Below, piece after piece: positions 8,748-19,711 of a stretch of DNA of 64,000 nucleotides. Both the position numbers and the translations under genes were made by a program. How positions within the stretch are numbered: position 1 is the first letter of the stretch; every line of letters starts with the position of its first letter. This DNA comes from Actinokineospora fastidiosa. GTDB taxonomy: Bacteria; Actinomycetota; Actinomycetes; Mycobacteriales; Pseudonocardiaceae. The notes under the pieces are model-generated. The model was not told the DNA's origin and did no database searches. It saw only the letters and a list, made by a program, of their open reading frames with translations. Location: the NCBI RefSeq assembly GCF_014648415.1, contig NZ_BMRB01000002.1, positions 1,819,260-1,883,259 on the forward strand, written 5' to 3'.

Positions 8748-9967
8748 CGTTCCAGTACCTGACCGACGAGGCCCTGCGCGAGGTGCAGCGCGCGGCCATC
8801 GACCTCGGTTTCGCCACGGACAAGGCGCTGGAGTCGCTGAGCGCGGGCATCTCCCCCCGCTTCGTGGGGATGTACCTCGACGGCGGGACGCCCATCGGCA
8901 CGCTGGTCTCCTTCACCAACCGGATGAACCAGACCCGGGCGCTGGGCTCGGGCGAGGTGCCGCTGCTCAAGTGGCTGCACAACGCGATCACGATGGCCGC
9001 CGAACAGCCGGAGCAGCGGGTGTTCCAGCGGGCGCTGGAGATCGCCTCGGTCGACGGGGCCGCCGCGCACACCGAGCTGCCCAGCGCGGCGGCGGGCCCG
9101 ATGGACGTGCAGGCCCTGCCGGGCTCCGACGGCGCGCTGGAGGTCGTCGTCGACGCCGACGACACCCTCGACGTCGGCTTCCTGCACCGCGGCGCGCAGG
9201 TGTCGCGCTCGGTGGCGAAGCTGGTGGTGCGCAGGCACTTCGACGGCGTGCCCGCCGAGCGCGGCGGGCGGCCGGACATCGGGGTCGGCACGGGGTGGGT
9301 CATCGCGCCGGGCCTGCTGATCACCAACCACCACGTGATCGCCGCCCGGCAGGTCACCGAGGCCAGGGCCGCCCCCGGCGACTTCGCGCTGCAGGGCGGG
9401 TCGGTGGAGGTCCAGTTCGACTTCTACCACGCGGACTCGGCCGTGCACGTCGTCCGGTCGTCCGGCTGCGTGGCGTTCGACGAGGGCCTGGACTACGCGG
9501 TGCTGCGCCTGACCGAGGGCGCGGCGCCGCGTGCGCCGCTGTGCCTGCGCCCGACCCACCTGCACAAGCCCAACTCGACGGCGCTGCGGGAGCGGGTCAA
9601 CGTCCTGCAGCACCCCGACGGCGGCCCCATGCGCCTCGGCTTCCGCGACAACTTCGTCGTCACCGGCGACGAGAGCGTGCTGACCTACCTGACGGACACC
9701 TCAGGCGGCTCATCCGGCTCCCCGATCTGCGACGACCGCTGGTCGGTCGCCGCGCTGCACCGCGGCTTCCGCACCATCCCGTCGGGCCCGGTGACGGTCT
9801 GGGGCAAGGCGATCCACCAGGAGAACTACGGCACCCCGATCGGCCGCGTCCTCCAGCACCTCGCAGCCCACCACCCGGCGGTGCACGAGGAGGTGGTGGC
9901 GGGCCAGAAGCCCGCCATCCCGTCCCCTGCCGCCCCGGTGCTGGTCCCGACCGGCAGCCACACCTGA
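8744..9967 (+). CDS. Trypsin-like serine protease with effector-associated-like N-terminal domain
   Basis: The C-terminal half (about 150-375) is a chymotrypsin-fold protease: H197 in TNHHV, D250 in LDYAVL and S324 in GGSSGSP form the triad. The first 100 residues are a compact helical domain (LTDEALREVQ... SPRFVGMYLDGGTP... LLKWLHNAITMA) that resembles the small adaptor domains (effector-associated domains) fused to proteases, caspases and other effectors in actinobacterial conflict systems. This assignment rests on general likeness only. There is no signal peptide or membrane segment. It overlaps the metzincin gene by four bases. No NTPase or sensor sits directly beside the pair. Confidence 0.82.
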   Translation: MTFQYLTDEALREVQRAAIDLGFATDKALESLSAGISPRFVGMYLDGGTPIGTLVSFTNRMNQTRALGSGEVPLLKWLHNAITMAAEQPEQRVFQRALEIASVDGAAAHTELPSAAAGPMDVQALPGSDGALEVVVDADDTLDVGFLHRGAQVSRSVAKLVVRRHFDGVPAERGGRPDIGVGTGWVIAPGLLITNHHVIAARQVTEARAAPGDFALQGGSVEVQFDFYHADSAVHVVRSSGCVAFDEGLDYAVLRLTEGAAPRAPLCLRPTHLHKPNSTALRERVNVLQHPDGGPMRLGFRDNFVVTGDESVLTYLTDTSGGSSGSPICDDRWSVAALHRGFRTIPSGPVTVWGKAIHQENYGTPIGRVLQHLAAHHPAVHEEVVAGQKPAIPSPAAPVLVPTGSHT

Positions 9968-10364
9968 GCCGTCTGCCCCTCCACCTTGCTCGATGGAGGT
10001 CCTTTCGACACGCCCGACGCGTCGAGCGCGCTATTCGACGCGCCTCCCAGGAGCCGGGCGACAAGACCCGGCGGACCGAAAAGAGGCGAAGCGGCGATGG
10101 CGTCCTCGGTGGCGTGGTGCGGAAGGCGGGAGGTGAACGTCGAGATCCGCGGCACCGCGTCAGGCGTATCACCCATGCACGGCCGGATTCACCGCGTTTC
10201 CTACTGACCGCCCCTCCGCGCTCCCACCGGGTCTGGCCCAGCCAGGCCGACGAATCCTCGACCACCCGACGCACCCGGAGACCGACGGGCCGGGGGTCGG
10301 GCGGGCGGCGTGCTGCCCTGATCAGTGGCGTCCTACCATCGGACGACTACCGACAGGGGGACCC
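9968..10364. other. Noncoding gap after the protease pair
   Basis: I see no convincing gene in these 397 bases. A weak hairpin, CCTCCA at 9978-9983 with TGGAGG at 9994-9999, lies just after the trypsin-like gene and could end its transcript. A 73-codon open frame at 9986-10207 (plus) has no ribosome site or recognisable product. The last 40 bases must hold the start signals of the EamA gene, which has GGGGG upstream of its GTG. Confidence 0.5.
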
Positions 10365-11321
10365 GTGACGACGCTCAGCCCGATCACTCGCCACCACGCC
10401 CGCGGGACCGTGTTCATCCTGTCGGCCTCGGTCGCGTTCGCCAGTTCCGGGCCGCTGGCCAAGCCCGCCATGCAGGCCGGGCTCAGCCCGATGCAGGTGG
10501 CCGCGCTGCGGGCGGCGCTGGCGGCGGCCGTGTTGCTGGCCGTGGTGTCGGCGACCATGCCGGGCGTGCTGCGGGTGCGCCGCGAGCAGTGGCCGCTGCT
10601 GGTGGCCTACGGGCTGACCGGGGTGGCGGCCGTGCAGGCGCTGTTCTTCATCGCGGTGTCGCGGCTGCCCGTCGGCGTGGCGATGCTGCTGGAGTACACC
10701 TCGCCCGTCCTCGTCGCGCTGTGGGTGCGGTTCGTGCGCAAGACGCGGCTGTCGGCGCTGTCGTGGGCGGGCACCGTCCTCGCGCTGGGCGGGCTGACGC
10801 TCGTCGCGCAGGTGTGGACCGGGCTGCGGCTGGACCTGCTCGGCCTGCTCGCCGGGATCGGCGCGGCGGTGACGTCTGCGGGCTACTACCTGCTCGGCGA
10901 GAAGGGCGCAGGCCGACATCACCCGATCGGGATGGTGACCTGGGGGATGGTGGTCGGCGCGGTCGGCCTGCTCGTGGTGGTGCCGCCGTGGTCGATGCCG
11001 GTGGCGGTGTTCGGCAAGACCGTCCCCTTCGGACCGTGGGAGTCGCCGGTCTGGGTGCTGCTGGTGGCCGTCGCGGTGCTCAGCACGGCATTGGCGTACT
11101 CGCTGAGCCTCAGTTCGCTGCGGCACCTGCCTTCCACCGTCGCCAGCGTCCTCGCGCTGACCGAACCCGTCGTGGCCACGCTCATCGCGTGGCTGATGCT
11201 CGGCGAAATCCTGACGCTGCCTCAGATCGCGGGCATGGCGGTGCTGCTGAGCGGCGCGGCGCTCGTGCAGATCGCCGCGCGCGGACCGGTTACGCCTGCC
11301 GAACCACTCCCGAACGACTGA
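10365..11321 (+). CDS. EamA (DMT superfamily) transporter
   Basis: This inner-membrane exporter belongs to the drug/metabolite transporter superfamily and probably moves amino acids or other small metabolites out. The 318 residues hold ten hydrophobic segments arranged as two EamA repeats of five. The opening ASVAFASSGPLAKPAMQAGL matches RhtA-like members, and the end ALTEPVVATLIAWLMLGE is the classic second-repeat signature. The GTG at 10365 follows CAGGGGGACCC. Substrate cannot be told from the sequence. It is not obviously linked to the protease pair before it or the SulP gene after it. Confidence 0.88.
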   Translation: MTTLSPITRHHARGTVFILSASVAFASSGPLAKPAMQAGLSPMQVAALRAALAAAVLLAVVSATMPGVLRVRREQWPLLVAYGLTGVAAVQALFFIAVSRLPVGVAMLLEYTSPVLVALWVRFVRKTRLSALSWAGTVLALGGLTLVAQVWTGLRLDLLGLLAGIGAAVTSAGYYLLGEKGAGRHHPIGMVTWGMVVGAVGLLVVVPPWSMPVAVFGKTVPFGPWESPVWVLLVAVAVLSTALAYSLSLSSLRHLPSTVASVLALTEPVVATLIAWLMLGEILTLPQIAGMAVLLSGAALVQIAARGPVTPAEPLPND

Positions 11322-11379
11322 GATCCACTCGATCGGGTGAAGCCTCGGGTCCTTGGCCCGTCACGGGAACCCCGCCTCC

Positions 11380-11395
11380 GTAAAGGAACGTTTAC
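11380..11395. promoter_or_regulatory. Small inverted repeat upstream of the SulP fusion
   Basis: GTAAA and TTTAC pair around GGAACG, an AT-rich symmetric element about 80 bp before the SulP start in a very GC-rich gap. It could be an operator. No further support is visible. Confidence 0.3.
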
Positions 11396-11473
11396 CCCGC
11401 AGACGCGACAGCACGTGTCCGATCGGTCACCATGTGCTTATCGCATCCGTTCTGCGACATCTGGAGGTTACCC

Positions 11474-13774
11474 ATGGGTGGCTCACCCGCGACCGGCCCA
11501 GCCCACGCGCATTCCCCGCCACTGCGCCGATGGCTCGCCGAGAACGCCCGTCATGACATCCCCGCCTCGCTCATCGTCTTCCTCGTCGCGGTGCCCCTCT
11601 CGCTGGGCATCGCCGCCGCGTCCGGCGCCCCCGTCCTCGCCGGACTCATCGCCGCCGTGGTCGGCGGCGTCGTCGCCGGTCTCTTCGGCGGATCCCCCTT
11701 GCAGGTCAGCGGCCCGGCCGCGGGCCTGACCGTCGTGGTCGCCGATCTCATCGCCCGCTTCGGCTGGACCGTCACCTGCGCCATCACCGTCATCGCGGGC
11801 GTGCTCCAGGTCGTGCTCGGCGCCTGCCGCGTCGGCCGGGCCGCGCTGGCGGTCTCCCCCACGGTCGTGCACGCGATGCTGGCGGGCATCGGCGTCACCA
11901 TCGTGCTGGGCCAGGCGCACGTGCTGCTCGGCGCCGACGCGCCCGGCTCGGCGTGGGCGAACCTCACCGCCCTGCCCGGGGGTGTGCTGTCCCCGGACCC
12001 GGCGTCGGCGCTGATCGGCGTGGGCGTCGTCGCGCTGCTGCTGGTCTGGCCGAGGCTGCCCGCGCGCGTGCGGGCGGTGCCCGGTCCACTGGTGGCCATC
12101 ACGGCGGCGACGGCGCTGACGGCGGTCCTGGCGCTGCCCATCGCGCGGGTGTCGCTGCCGGACTCGCCGCTCTCGGCGCTGCACCTGCCCGAGCTGCCGG
12201 ACGGCGAGTGGGCGGCGTTCGCGGTCGGCGTGCTGACGATGACGCTCATCGCGAGCGTGGAGAGCCTGCTCTCGGCCGTGGCGGTCGGGAAGATGCGCCC
12301 GGGCATCCGCACGGACTTCAACCGGGAGCTGCGGGGCCAGGGCCTGGCCAACATCACCTCCGGCATGATCGGCGGACTGCCGGTGACCGGGGTGATCGTG
12401 CGGAGCTCGACGAACGTGCGGGCCGGGGCGCGCACGCGTGCGTCCGCGGTGATGCACGGGTTGTGGGTGTTGCTGTTCTCCGTGGTGTTGGTGGGGTTGG
12501 TGGAGCAGATCCCGATGGCCGCGTTGGCAGGGCTGCTGGTGTTCGTGGGGTTGCGGTTGGTGGAGTGGGGCAACATCCGGTCGGCGAAGCGCCATGGCGA
12601 GCTGGCCGTGTACCTGGTGACGATCTCCTGCGTCGTGTTCCTCGACCTGTTGCAGGGCGTGCTGATCGGGCTGGCGTGCGCGCTGCTGGCCACGGTGCGG
12701 CGCATCGTGTGGGCCCGGGTGCGGGTCGAGCCCGCCGAGCCCGACGCCGAGGGCAGGCCCGCGTGCGCGGTGGTGGTCGAGGGCACGCTGAGCTTCCTGT
12801 CGGTGCCGCGGCTGTCGCGGATGCTGGCGCAGGTGCCCGAGGGCAGCGCGGTGCACCTGGAGTTGGTGGTCGACTACCTCGACCACGCCGCCCACGACCA
12901 CATCACGGCGTGGCGGCACGCGCACGAGGGCACGGGCGGCAGCGTGGTCGTCGACGAGATCGGCGGGCCGGGTCTGTCGGCGCGCCGCAAGTCCGGTCCG
13001 GCGCCGCGGTGGCTCTCACCGTGGTCGCACTGGCAGCGCGTGCACCCGACGATCCCGCTGCAGGTCCGCGGGCACGAGGTGCTGCACCCGCTGGTGACCG
13101 GCGCGCGGGAGTACCACCGCAGGGGCGCGCCGATGCTGCGTCCGCACCTGCGCAGGCTGGCCAGTTCCCAGCAGCCGCACGCGATGTTCCTGACCTGCGC
13201 GGACTCGCGCATCGTGCCGAACGTCATCACCGCGTCCGGGCCGGGCGACCTGTTCACCGTGCGCAACATCGGCAACCTCGTGCCGGACCCGCGCGACTCC
13301 GGCGACCTGTCGGTGCACGCGGGCGTGCAGTACGCCGTCGACACCCTCGGCGTGCCCGTCGTGATGGTGTGCGGGCACTCCCGCTGCGGCGCGATGACCG
13401 CGCTGCTGGCCGACCCGTCCGACGACCCGATGGGCCAGTGGCTGCGCTGGGCGAACCCCAGCCTCGCCGCATGGCGGGACGGTCACCCGCTCGGCCTGCA
13501 CGCCGCGGCCGACGGGTGGTCCGAAGTGGACCAACTGGCGATGGTGAACGTGGCCGTGCAGCTGGAGACCCTGCGCAGGCTGCCGGTGGTCGAGCGCAGC
13601 GGTGTCCGGCTGGTCGGGCTGTTCTTCGACATCCCGACCGGCACCCTGCTCATGCTCGACGAACTCACGCAGCGGTTCGAGCCGCTGCCGGGCCGCAGCG
13701 CGCTGCCCCGGCCCAGGGAGGCCACCCGGACGGCCGTCGCCGATTCCCCGGACGACCTCCCGACGGCGCGCTAG
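11474..13774 (+). CDS. SulP anion transporter fused to beta-carbonic anhydrase
   Basis: This 766-residue fusion joins a SulP-family transporter (about residues 20-410, with ten or more membrane segments) to a weak STAS-like segment (about 430-490) and a beta-class carbonic anhydrase (about 540-750). The carbonic anhydrase keeps its zinc ligands: C575 and D577 in CADSR, and H635 and C638 in CGHSRCGAM, plus R579. The likely job is bicarbonate uptake or pH/CO2 balance at the membrane, with hydration and transport coupled; M. tuberculosis Rv3273 has the same design. The ATG at 11474 follows CTGGAGG closely; the upstream ATG has none. The ATPase gene starts 10 bases after its stop. Confidence 0.92.
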   Translation: MGGSPATGPAHAHSPPLRRWLAENARHDIPASLIVFLVAVPLSLGIAAASGAPVLAGLIAAVVGGVVAGLFGGSPLQVSGPAAGLTVVVADLIARFGWTVTCAITVIAGVLQVVLGACRVGRAALAVSPTVVHAMLAGIGVTIVLGQAHVLLGADAPGSAWANLTALPGGVLSPDPASALIGVGVVALLLVWPRLPARVRAVPGPLVAITAATALTAVLALPIARVSLPDSPLSALHLPELPDGEWAAFAVGVLTMTLIASVESLLSAVAVGKMRPGIRTDFNRELRGQGLANITSGMIGGLPVTGVIVRSSTNVRAGARTRASAVMHGLWVLLFSVVLVGLVEQIPMAALAGLLVFVGLRLVEWGNIRSAKRHGELAVYLVTISCVVFLDLLQGVLIGLACALLATVRRIVWARVRVEPAEPDAEGRPACAVVVEGTLSFLSVPRLSRMLAQVPEGSAVHLELVVDYLDHAAHDHITAWRHAHEGTGGSVVVDEIGGPGLSARRKSGPAPRWLSPWSHWQRVHPTIPLQVRGHEVLHPLVTGAREYHRRGAPMLRPHLRRLASSQQPHAMFLTCADSRIVPNVITASGPGDLFTVRNIGNLVPDPRDSGDLSVHAGVQYAVDTLGVPVVMVCGHSRCGAMTALLADPSDDPMGQWLRWANPSLAAWRDGHPLGLHAAADGWSEVDQLAMVNVAVQLETLRRLPVVERSGVRLVGLFFDIPTGTLLMLDELTQRFEPLPGRSALPRPREATRTAVADSPDDLPTAR

Positions 13775-13784
13775 ATTTGCGCGC

Positions 13785-15713
13785 ATGCCCGCCGAGCGCA
13801 CCCTCGACCGGTTCGTCCGCGACCACCTGGCCGACTCCGACCTGCCCGAAGCGGCCAGGAACCTGGTCATCGCGGCGCTGGACGGCGACGACGCGGTCGA
13901 GGGAGCGCTGGGCGGGGCGTCGACCGGGCCGGGCGCGGCGGTGGCCGCGCCCGGCCGATCGCCGGAGGTCTACCTCGCCGCGGTGCGGGTGCGCGGATTC
14001 CGCGGCGTCGGCGAGCAGGTCGAGCTGACCCTGCCGCCTCGGCCCGGGCTGACCCTGGTCACCGGGCGCAACGGCTCGGCGAAGTCGAGCATCGCCGAGG
14101 CGGTCGAGGTGGCGCTCACCCGGCGGAACTCCCGCTGGGCGGGCAAGGCCGACTCCGCGCGCAAGCTCTGGCAGGCGGGCTGGCGCAACCTGCACTCGCC
14201 GTCCACGGCCATCGAGGTCGAGACGGTGGCGGGCGGGGAGACGGCGGTCTTCCGCGCGTCGTGGCCGGACGGCGCGGCGTTCGAGAGTCCGGAGTGGACC
14301 GGCCGGGACTGGGACTTCGAGACGCACCGGCCGTTCCTGTCGTACACCGACCTGGGTCGGCTGGTCGACGGCAAGCCCGCGGAACTGCACGACGTGCTGC
14401 ACCGCGCGCTCGGCCTGGAGCGGCTGGACGAGGCCCGCGCGCGGCTCGGCGCCCGCAGGCTGGAGCTCGACCGCGTGCGCAAGGCCGTCCGCGATGAGAA
14501 GAACGCGCTGGGCGAGGTCCTGCGCGGGATCGACGACGACCGCGCCCGCGAGGCCGTCGGGCTGCTGACGCCGACCCGGTCGGCGCTGGCCCGGCTCACC
14601 GCGCTCGCCGTCGGCGACGCCGAGGACGGGCTCCCGGTGGGGGCGCTGCGGTCGCTGGTCGCGCTGTCCCTGCCGTCGGCCGACGAGGTGGCCGCCGCGG
14701 TGGCGGAGGTGCGCGCCGCGGCCGACGCGGTGACCGCGGCCGTGTCGGCCCTGCCCCCCGACCTGGACGACCTGCTGGGCGCCGCGCTGGCCTACCACGA
14801 CGGGCACGGCGACGGCGCGTGCCCGGTCTGCGGCGACGGCACGCTGGACGCGGGGTGGCGGGCCCGGGTCGAGCAGGCCCGCCGGTCCGCGAAGGCGCAG
14901 CGGGCGGCGCGGGCCGAGCACGCCGCGGCGGTGTCGCGGCTGCGTCGGCTGGTCGGCCCGCCGCCCGCCGTGCTCGACGCGATCCCGGAGGCGGCGTTCG
15001 CCAGGGCGGCGTGGGCGGACTGGGCGGACGCGGACGACGCCGTGGCCGCGCACGCCGCACTGGAGAACGCGCTGGCGAAGGCGCGGGAGTGGGCAGCGGC
15101 GGAGTTGGCCAGCATCAACGAGGTGTGGCGGCCGACCGCGCTGCGCCTGGCCGCGTGGGCCGAGCAGGCCGGGCGCGTGCTGGACGAGCACGAGCGCCAC
15201 CGGCTGCTGTCCACGGCCGAGGACTGGCTCAAGGCGATGGCGGGCAGGCTGCGCGACGAGCGCATGCGCCCGTTCGCCGAGCAGACGGCCCGGCTGTGGG
15301 CGATCCTGCGCAAGGACAGCAACGTCTCCCTCGACGGCGTCGCCCTGGCTGGCGCGCACACCCGCCGGCGCACCGACCTCAACGCCAGCGTCGACGGCGC
15401 CGACGCGCCCGCGCTGGGCGTCCTCAGCCAGGGCGAGCTGCACGCGCTGGCGCTGGCCCTGTTCCTGCCCCGCACCCGCGTCGACGACAGCCCGTTCCGG
15501 TTCGTCCTGCTGGACGACCCGGTCCAGGCGCTGGACTCGGCCAAAGTGGACGGTCTGGCCGAGGTGCTTGCCGACGTGGCCGCGACCCGCCAGGTCGTCG
15601 TCTTCACCCACGACGACCGGCTGGCCCGCTCGGTGCGCGCCCAGGGCATCCCCGCGACGGTGTGGGAGGTCGTGCGCGGCGAGCGGTCGCGGGTGACCCT
15701 CAGAACACCTTGA
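13785..15713 (+). CDS. SMC/RecF/Rad50-like ATPase with a CPVC hook
   Basis: This 642-residue protein has a split ABC-type ATPase: Walker A GRNGSAKSS (K100), a central region with helical stretches, then signature LSQGE, Walker B and D-loop in VLLDDPVQALDS, and the switch histidine in FTHDD. Between the halves, C346 and C349 form a CPVCG motif like the zinc hook of Rad50, though the coiled arms are short. The first 60 residues precede the ATPase and look like a separate helical domain. Such proteins act on DNA ends or serve as motor subunits in defence systems, but no nuclease partner is adjacent. The ATG at 13785 follows the SulP gene by 10 bases. The last 14 bases overlap the convergent DUF6480 gene. 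Confidence 0.8.
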   Translation: MPAERTLDRFVRDHLADSDLPEAARNLVIAALDGDDAVEGALGGASTGPGAAVAAPGRSPEVYLAAVRVRGFRGVGEQVELTLPPRPGLTLVTGRNGSAKSSIAEAVEVALTRRNSRWAGKADSARKLWQAGWRNLHSPSTAIEVETVAGGETAVFRASWPDGAAFESPEWTGRDWDFETHRPFLSYTDLGRLVDGKPAELHDVLHRALGLERLDEARARLGARRLELDRVRKAVRDEKNALGEVLRGIDDDRAREAVGLLTPTRSALARLTALAVGDAEDGLPVGALRSLVALSLPSADEVAAAVAEVRAAADAVTAAVSALPPDLDDLLGAALAYHDGHGDGACPVCGDGTLDAGWRARVEQARRSAKAQRAARAEHAAAVSRLRRLVGPPPAVLDAIPEAAFARAAWADWADADDAVAAHAALENALAKAREWAAAELASINEVWRPTALRLAAWAEQAGRVLDEHERHRLLSTAEDWLKAMAGRLRDERMRPFAEQTARLWAILRKDSNVSLDGVALAGAHTRRRTDLNASVDGADAPALGVLSQGELHALALALFLPRTRVDDSPFRFVLLDDPVQALDSAKVDGLAEVLADVAATRQVVVFTHDDRLARSVRAQGIPATVWEVVRGERSRVTLRTP

Positions 15714-15939
15714 CCCACCCGACGAGCTGCGCGACGAGCAGCCCGACCACGGCCAGCGTGATGATCAGCACGATGACGAGCGTGGCGATCCCACCCGCGC
15801 GCGAGCGGTAGGTCTCCGGCTTCGACAACCCCTGCGTCGTGCTGCCCGAGTCCGGCGGCGTGTCCCCCGGCTGCACCCCACCACCCGGTTCGAGTCCGGG
15901 CGTGCGGTCCGGGTCCGGGTCTGGCGGCAATGCGGTCAT
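15700..15939 (-). CDS. DUF6480 small membrane protein
   Basis: This 79-residue protein has a Pro/Asp/Gly-rich start (PDPDPDRTPGLEPGGGV) typical of DUF6480 and a single C-terminal membrane helix (about 52-73). Function is unknown. It is the last gene of the rnj-DUF1905-DUF6480 run, and its final codons overlap the convergent ATPase gene. Confidence 0.75.
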   Translation of the reverse strand: MTALPPDPDPDRTPGLEPGGGVQPGDTPPDSGSTTQGLSKPETYRSRAGGIATLVIVLIITLAVVGLLVAQLVGWVKVF

Positions 15940-15991
15940 ATCGGGGGTTTACCGGCATCCGGTCGCCCGAAACCCGCGGGTTCCGCGTGAT

Positions 15992-16261
15992 CTATCCGCC
16001 CCGGTGGCCCGGCTCCAGCTCCACCGTCACCACGTCGCCCTCGTGCAGGCCCTCGGACTTGCGGACCGCGGCCTTCAGGGCGAGGAAGCGGGTTCCGTCG
16101 CCCTTCGGCAGCAGGGAGGTGGCCCAGTGGGTCGCGCCGATCCGGGCCGCCACGCGGGTCATGCCGGGGGCGAAGTGGTCGGCGGTCTCGGGTGGGACGG
16201 GCACGTAGTGCCAGCCGCCCGGGCCCGGGAAGCGGTGGATCTCGGCGGTGAAGGTGGGCAC
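15992..16261 (-). CDS. DUF1905 domain protein
   Basis: This is an 89-residue single-domain protein. The pattern of a WHYVPVPPE block, then WATSLLPKGDGTRFLALKA and a LHEGDVVTVEL ending matches DUF1905, a small beta-barrel family of unknown biochemical role. It lies 33 bp downstream of rnj on the same strand and 52 bp before the DUF6480 gene. Confidence 0.85.
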   Translation of the reverse strand: MPTFTAEIHRFPGPGGWHYVPVPPETADHFAPGMTRVAARIGATHWATSLLPKGDGTRFLALKAAVRKSEGLHEGDVVTVELEPGHRGG

Positions 16262-16294
16262 GGGCGCGGAGTCTGCCCGGGCCCACCGACAGCG

Positions 16295-18996
<2,702 letters not shown>

Positions 18997-19065
18997 CTAC
19001 CTCGTCATTGTTGCGGCGACTCGATGACCGTCCGCCGTGGCGCCATCTCGCCTGTGTATGGCGGT

Positions 19066-19686
19066 CTACAGTCCGCGCGCGAGGCCGCGCAGCGCGCCGA
19101 TGGCCGCCTGCTCGCCCTCGAACCCGACCTCGGCCTGGTCCCGGCCGAAGGCGAAAAGCAGCAGCTCGCCGGGCTCGCCGAGCACCGTGACGGTGTTCGG
19201 ACCGCGCTTGACGGCCACCTCGCGCCCGTCGGGCGTGCGCAGTGCCACACCGACGGGGCTGTTGCGGAACATCAGCCTGCCCGCGCGGCGCACCGCGGTC
19301 CACAGCGCCCGGTCGCGCCGCGGGTCGGCGGGCCGAGGGCTCCACTGCGGCTGGGCGCGGCGGACGTCCTCGTGGTGGATGAAGAACTCGGGGGTGTTGA
19401 CCAGGTCGTCCAGCAGGTAGTGCGGGGAGTAGACCGGCGGGCCGGTGCGGATCAGCCGGAGCAGCTCGTTCCACGGCTTGGCCGCCACCTTGGCCTGCAC
19501 CCGATCGAGGTACGGGGCCAGCGGCTTGACGAGGATGCCCGGCGCGGCGTCCATGCGCCGCTCGCGCACGACGAGGTGGGCGGCGAGGTCCCGCGTCGTC
19601 CAGCCAGCGCAGAGCGTGGGCTGGTCGGGACCGACCTCGGCCAGCAGGTCGCAGAGCCGGGCGCGCTCGTCCTTGGCGACACTCAT
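19066..19686 (-). CDS. TIGR03085 family metal-binding protein (DinB-like)
   Basis: This 206-residue protein belongs to the TIGR03085 family within the DinB/mycothiol-dependent maleylpyruvate isomerase fold. Visible features are the TLCAGWTTRDLAAHLVVRE opening, with the helix histidine typical of this fold, and HHEDVRRAQP near residue 115, which would supply further metal-binding histidines. The reaction is not known. It lies 25 bp downstream of the kinase gene and 78 bp upstream of dapA on the same strand. Confidence 0.85.
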   Translation of the reverse strand: MSVAKDERARLCDLLAEVGPDQPTLCAGWTTRDLAAHLVVRERRMDAAPGILVKPLAPYLDRVQAKVAAKPWNELLRLIRTGPPVYSPHYLLDDLVNTPEFFIHHEDVRRAQPQWSPRPADPRRDRALWTAVRRAGRLMFRNSPVGVALRTPDGREVAVKRGPNTVTVLGEPGELLLFAFGRDQAEVGFEGEQAAIGALRGLARGL

Positions 19687-19711
19687 GCCGCTACCGTACC
19701 GGCAGGTAGCC

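Noticed and set aside
9986..10207. Possible 73-codon gene in the gap after the protease pair
   Set aside because: No ribosome site, no recognisable domain, and codon use does not look like the neighbours.
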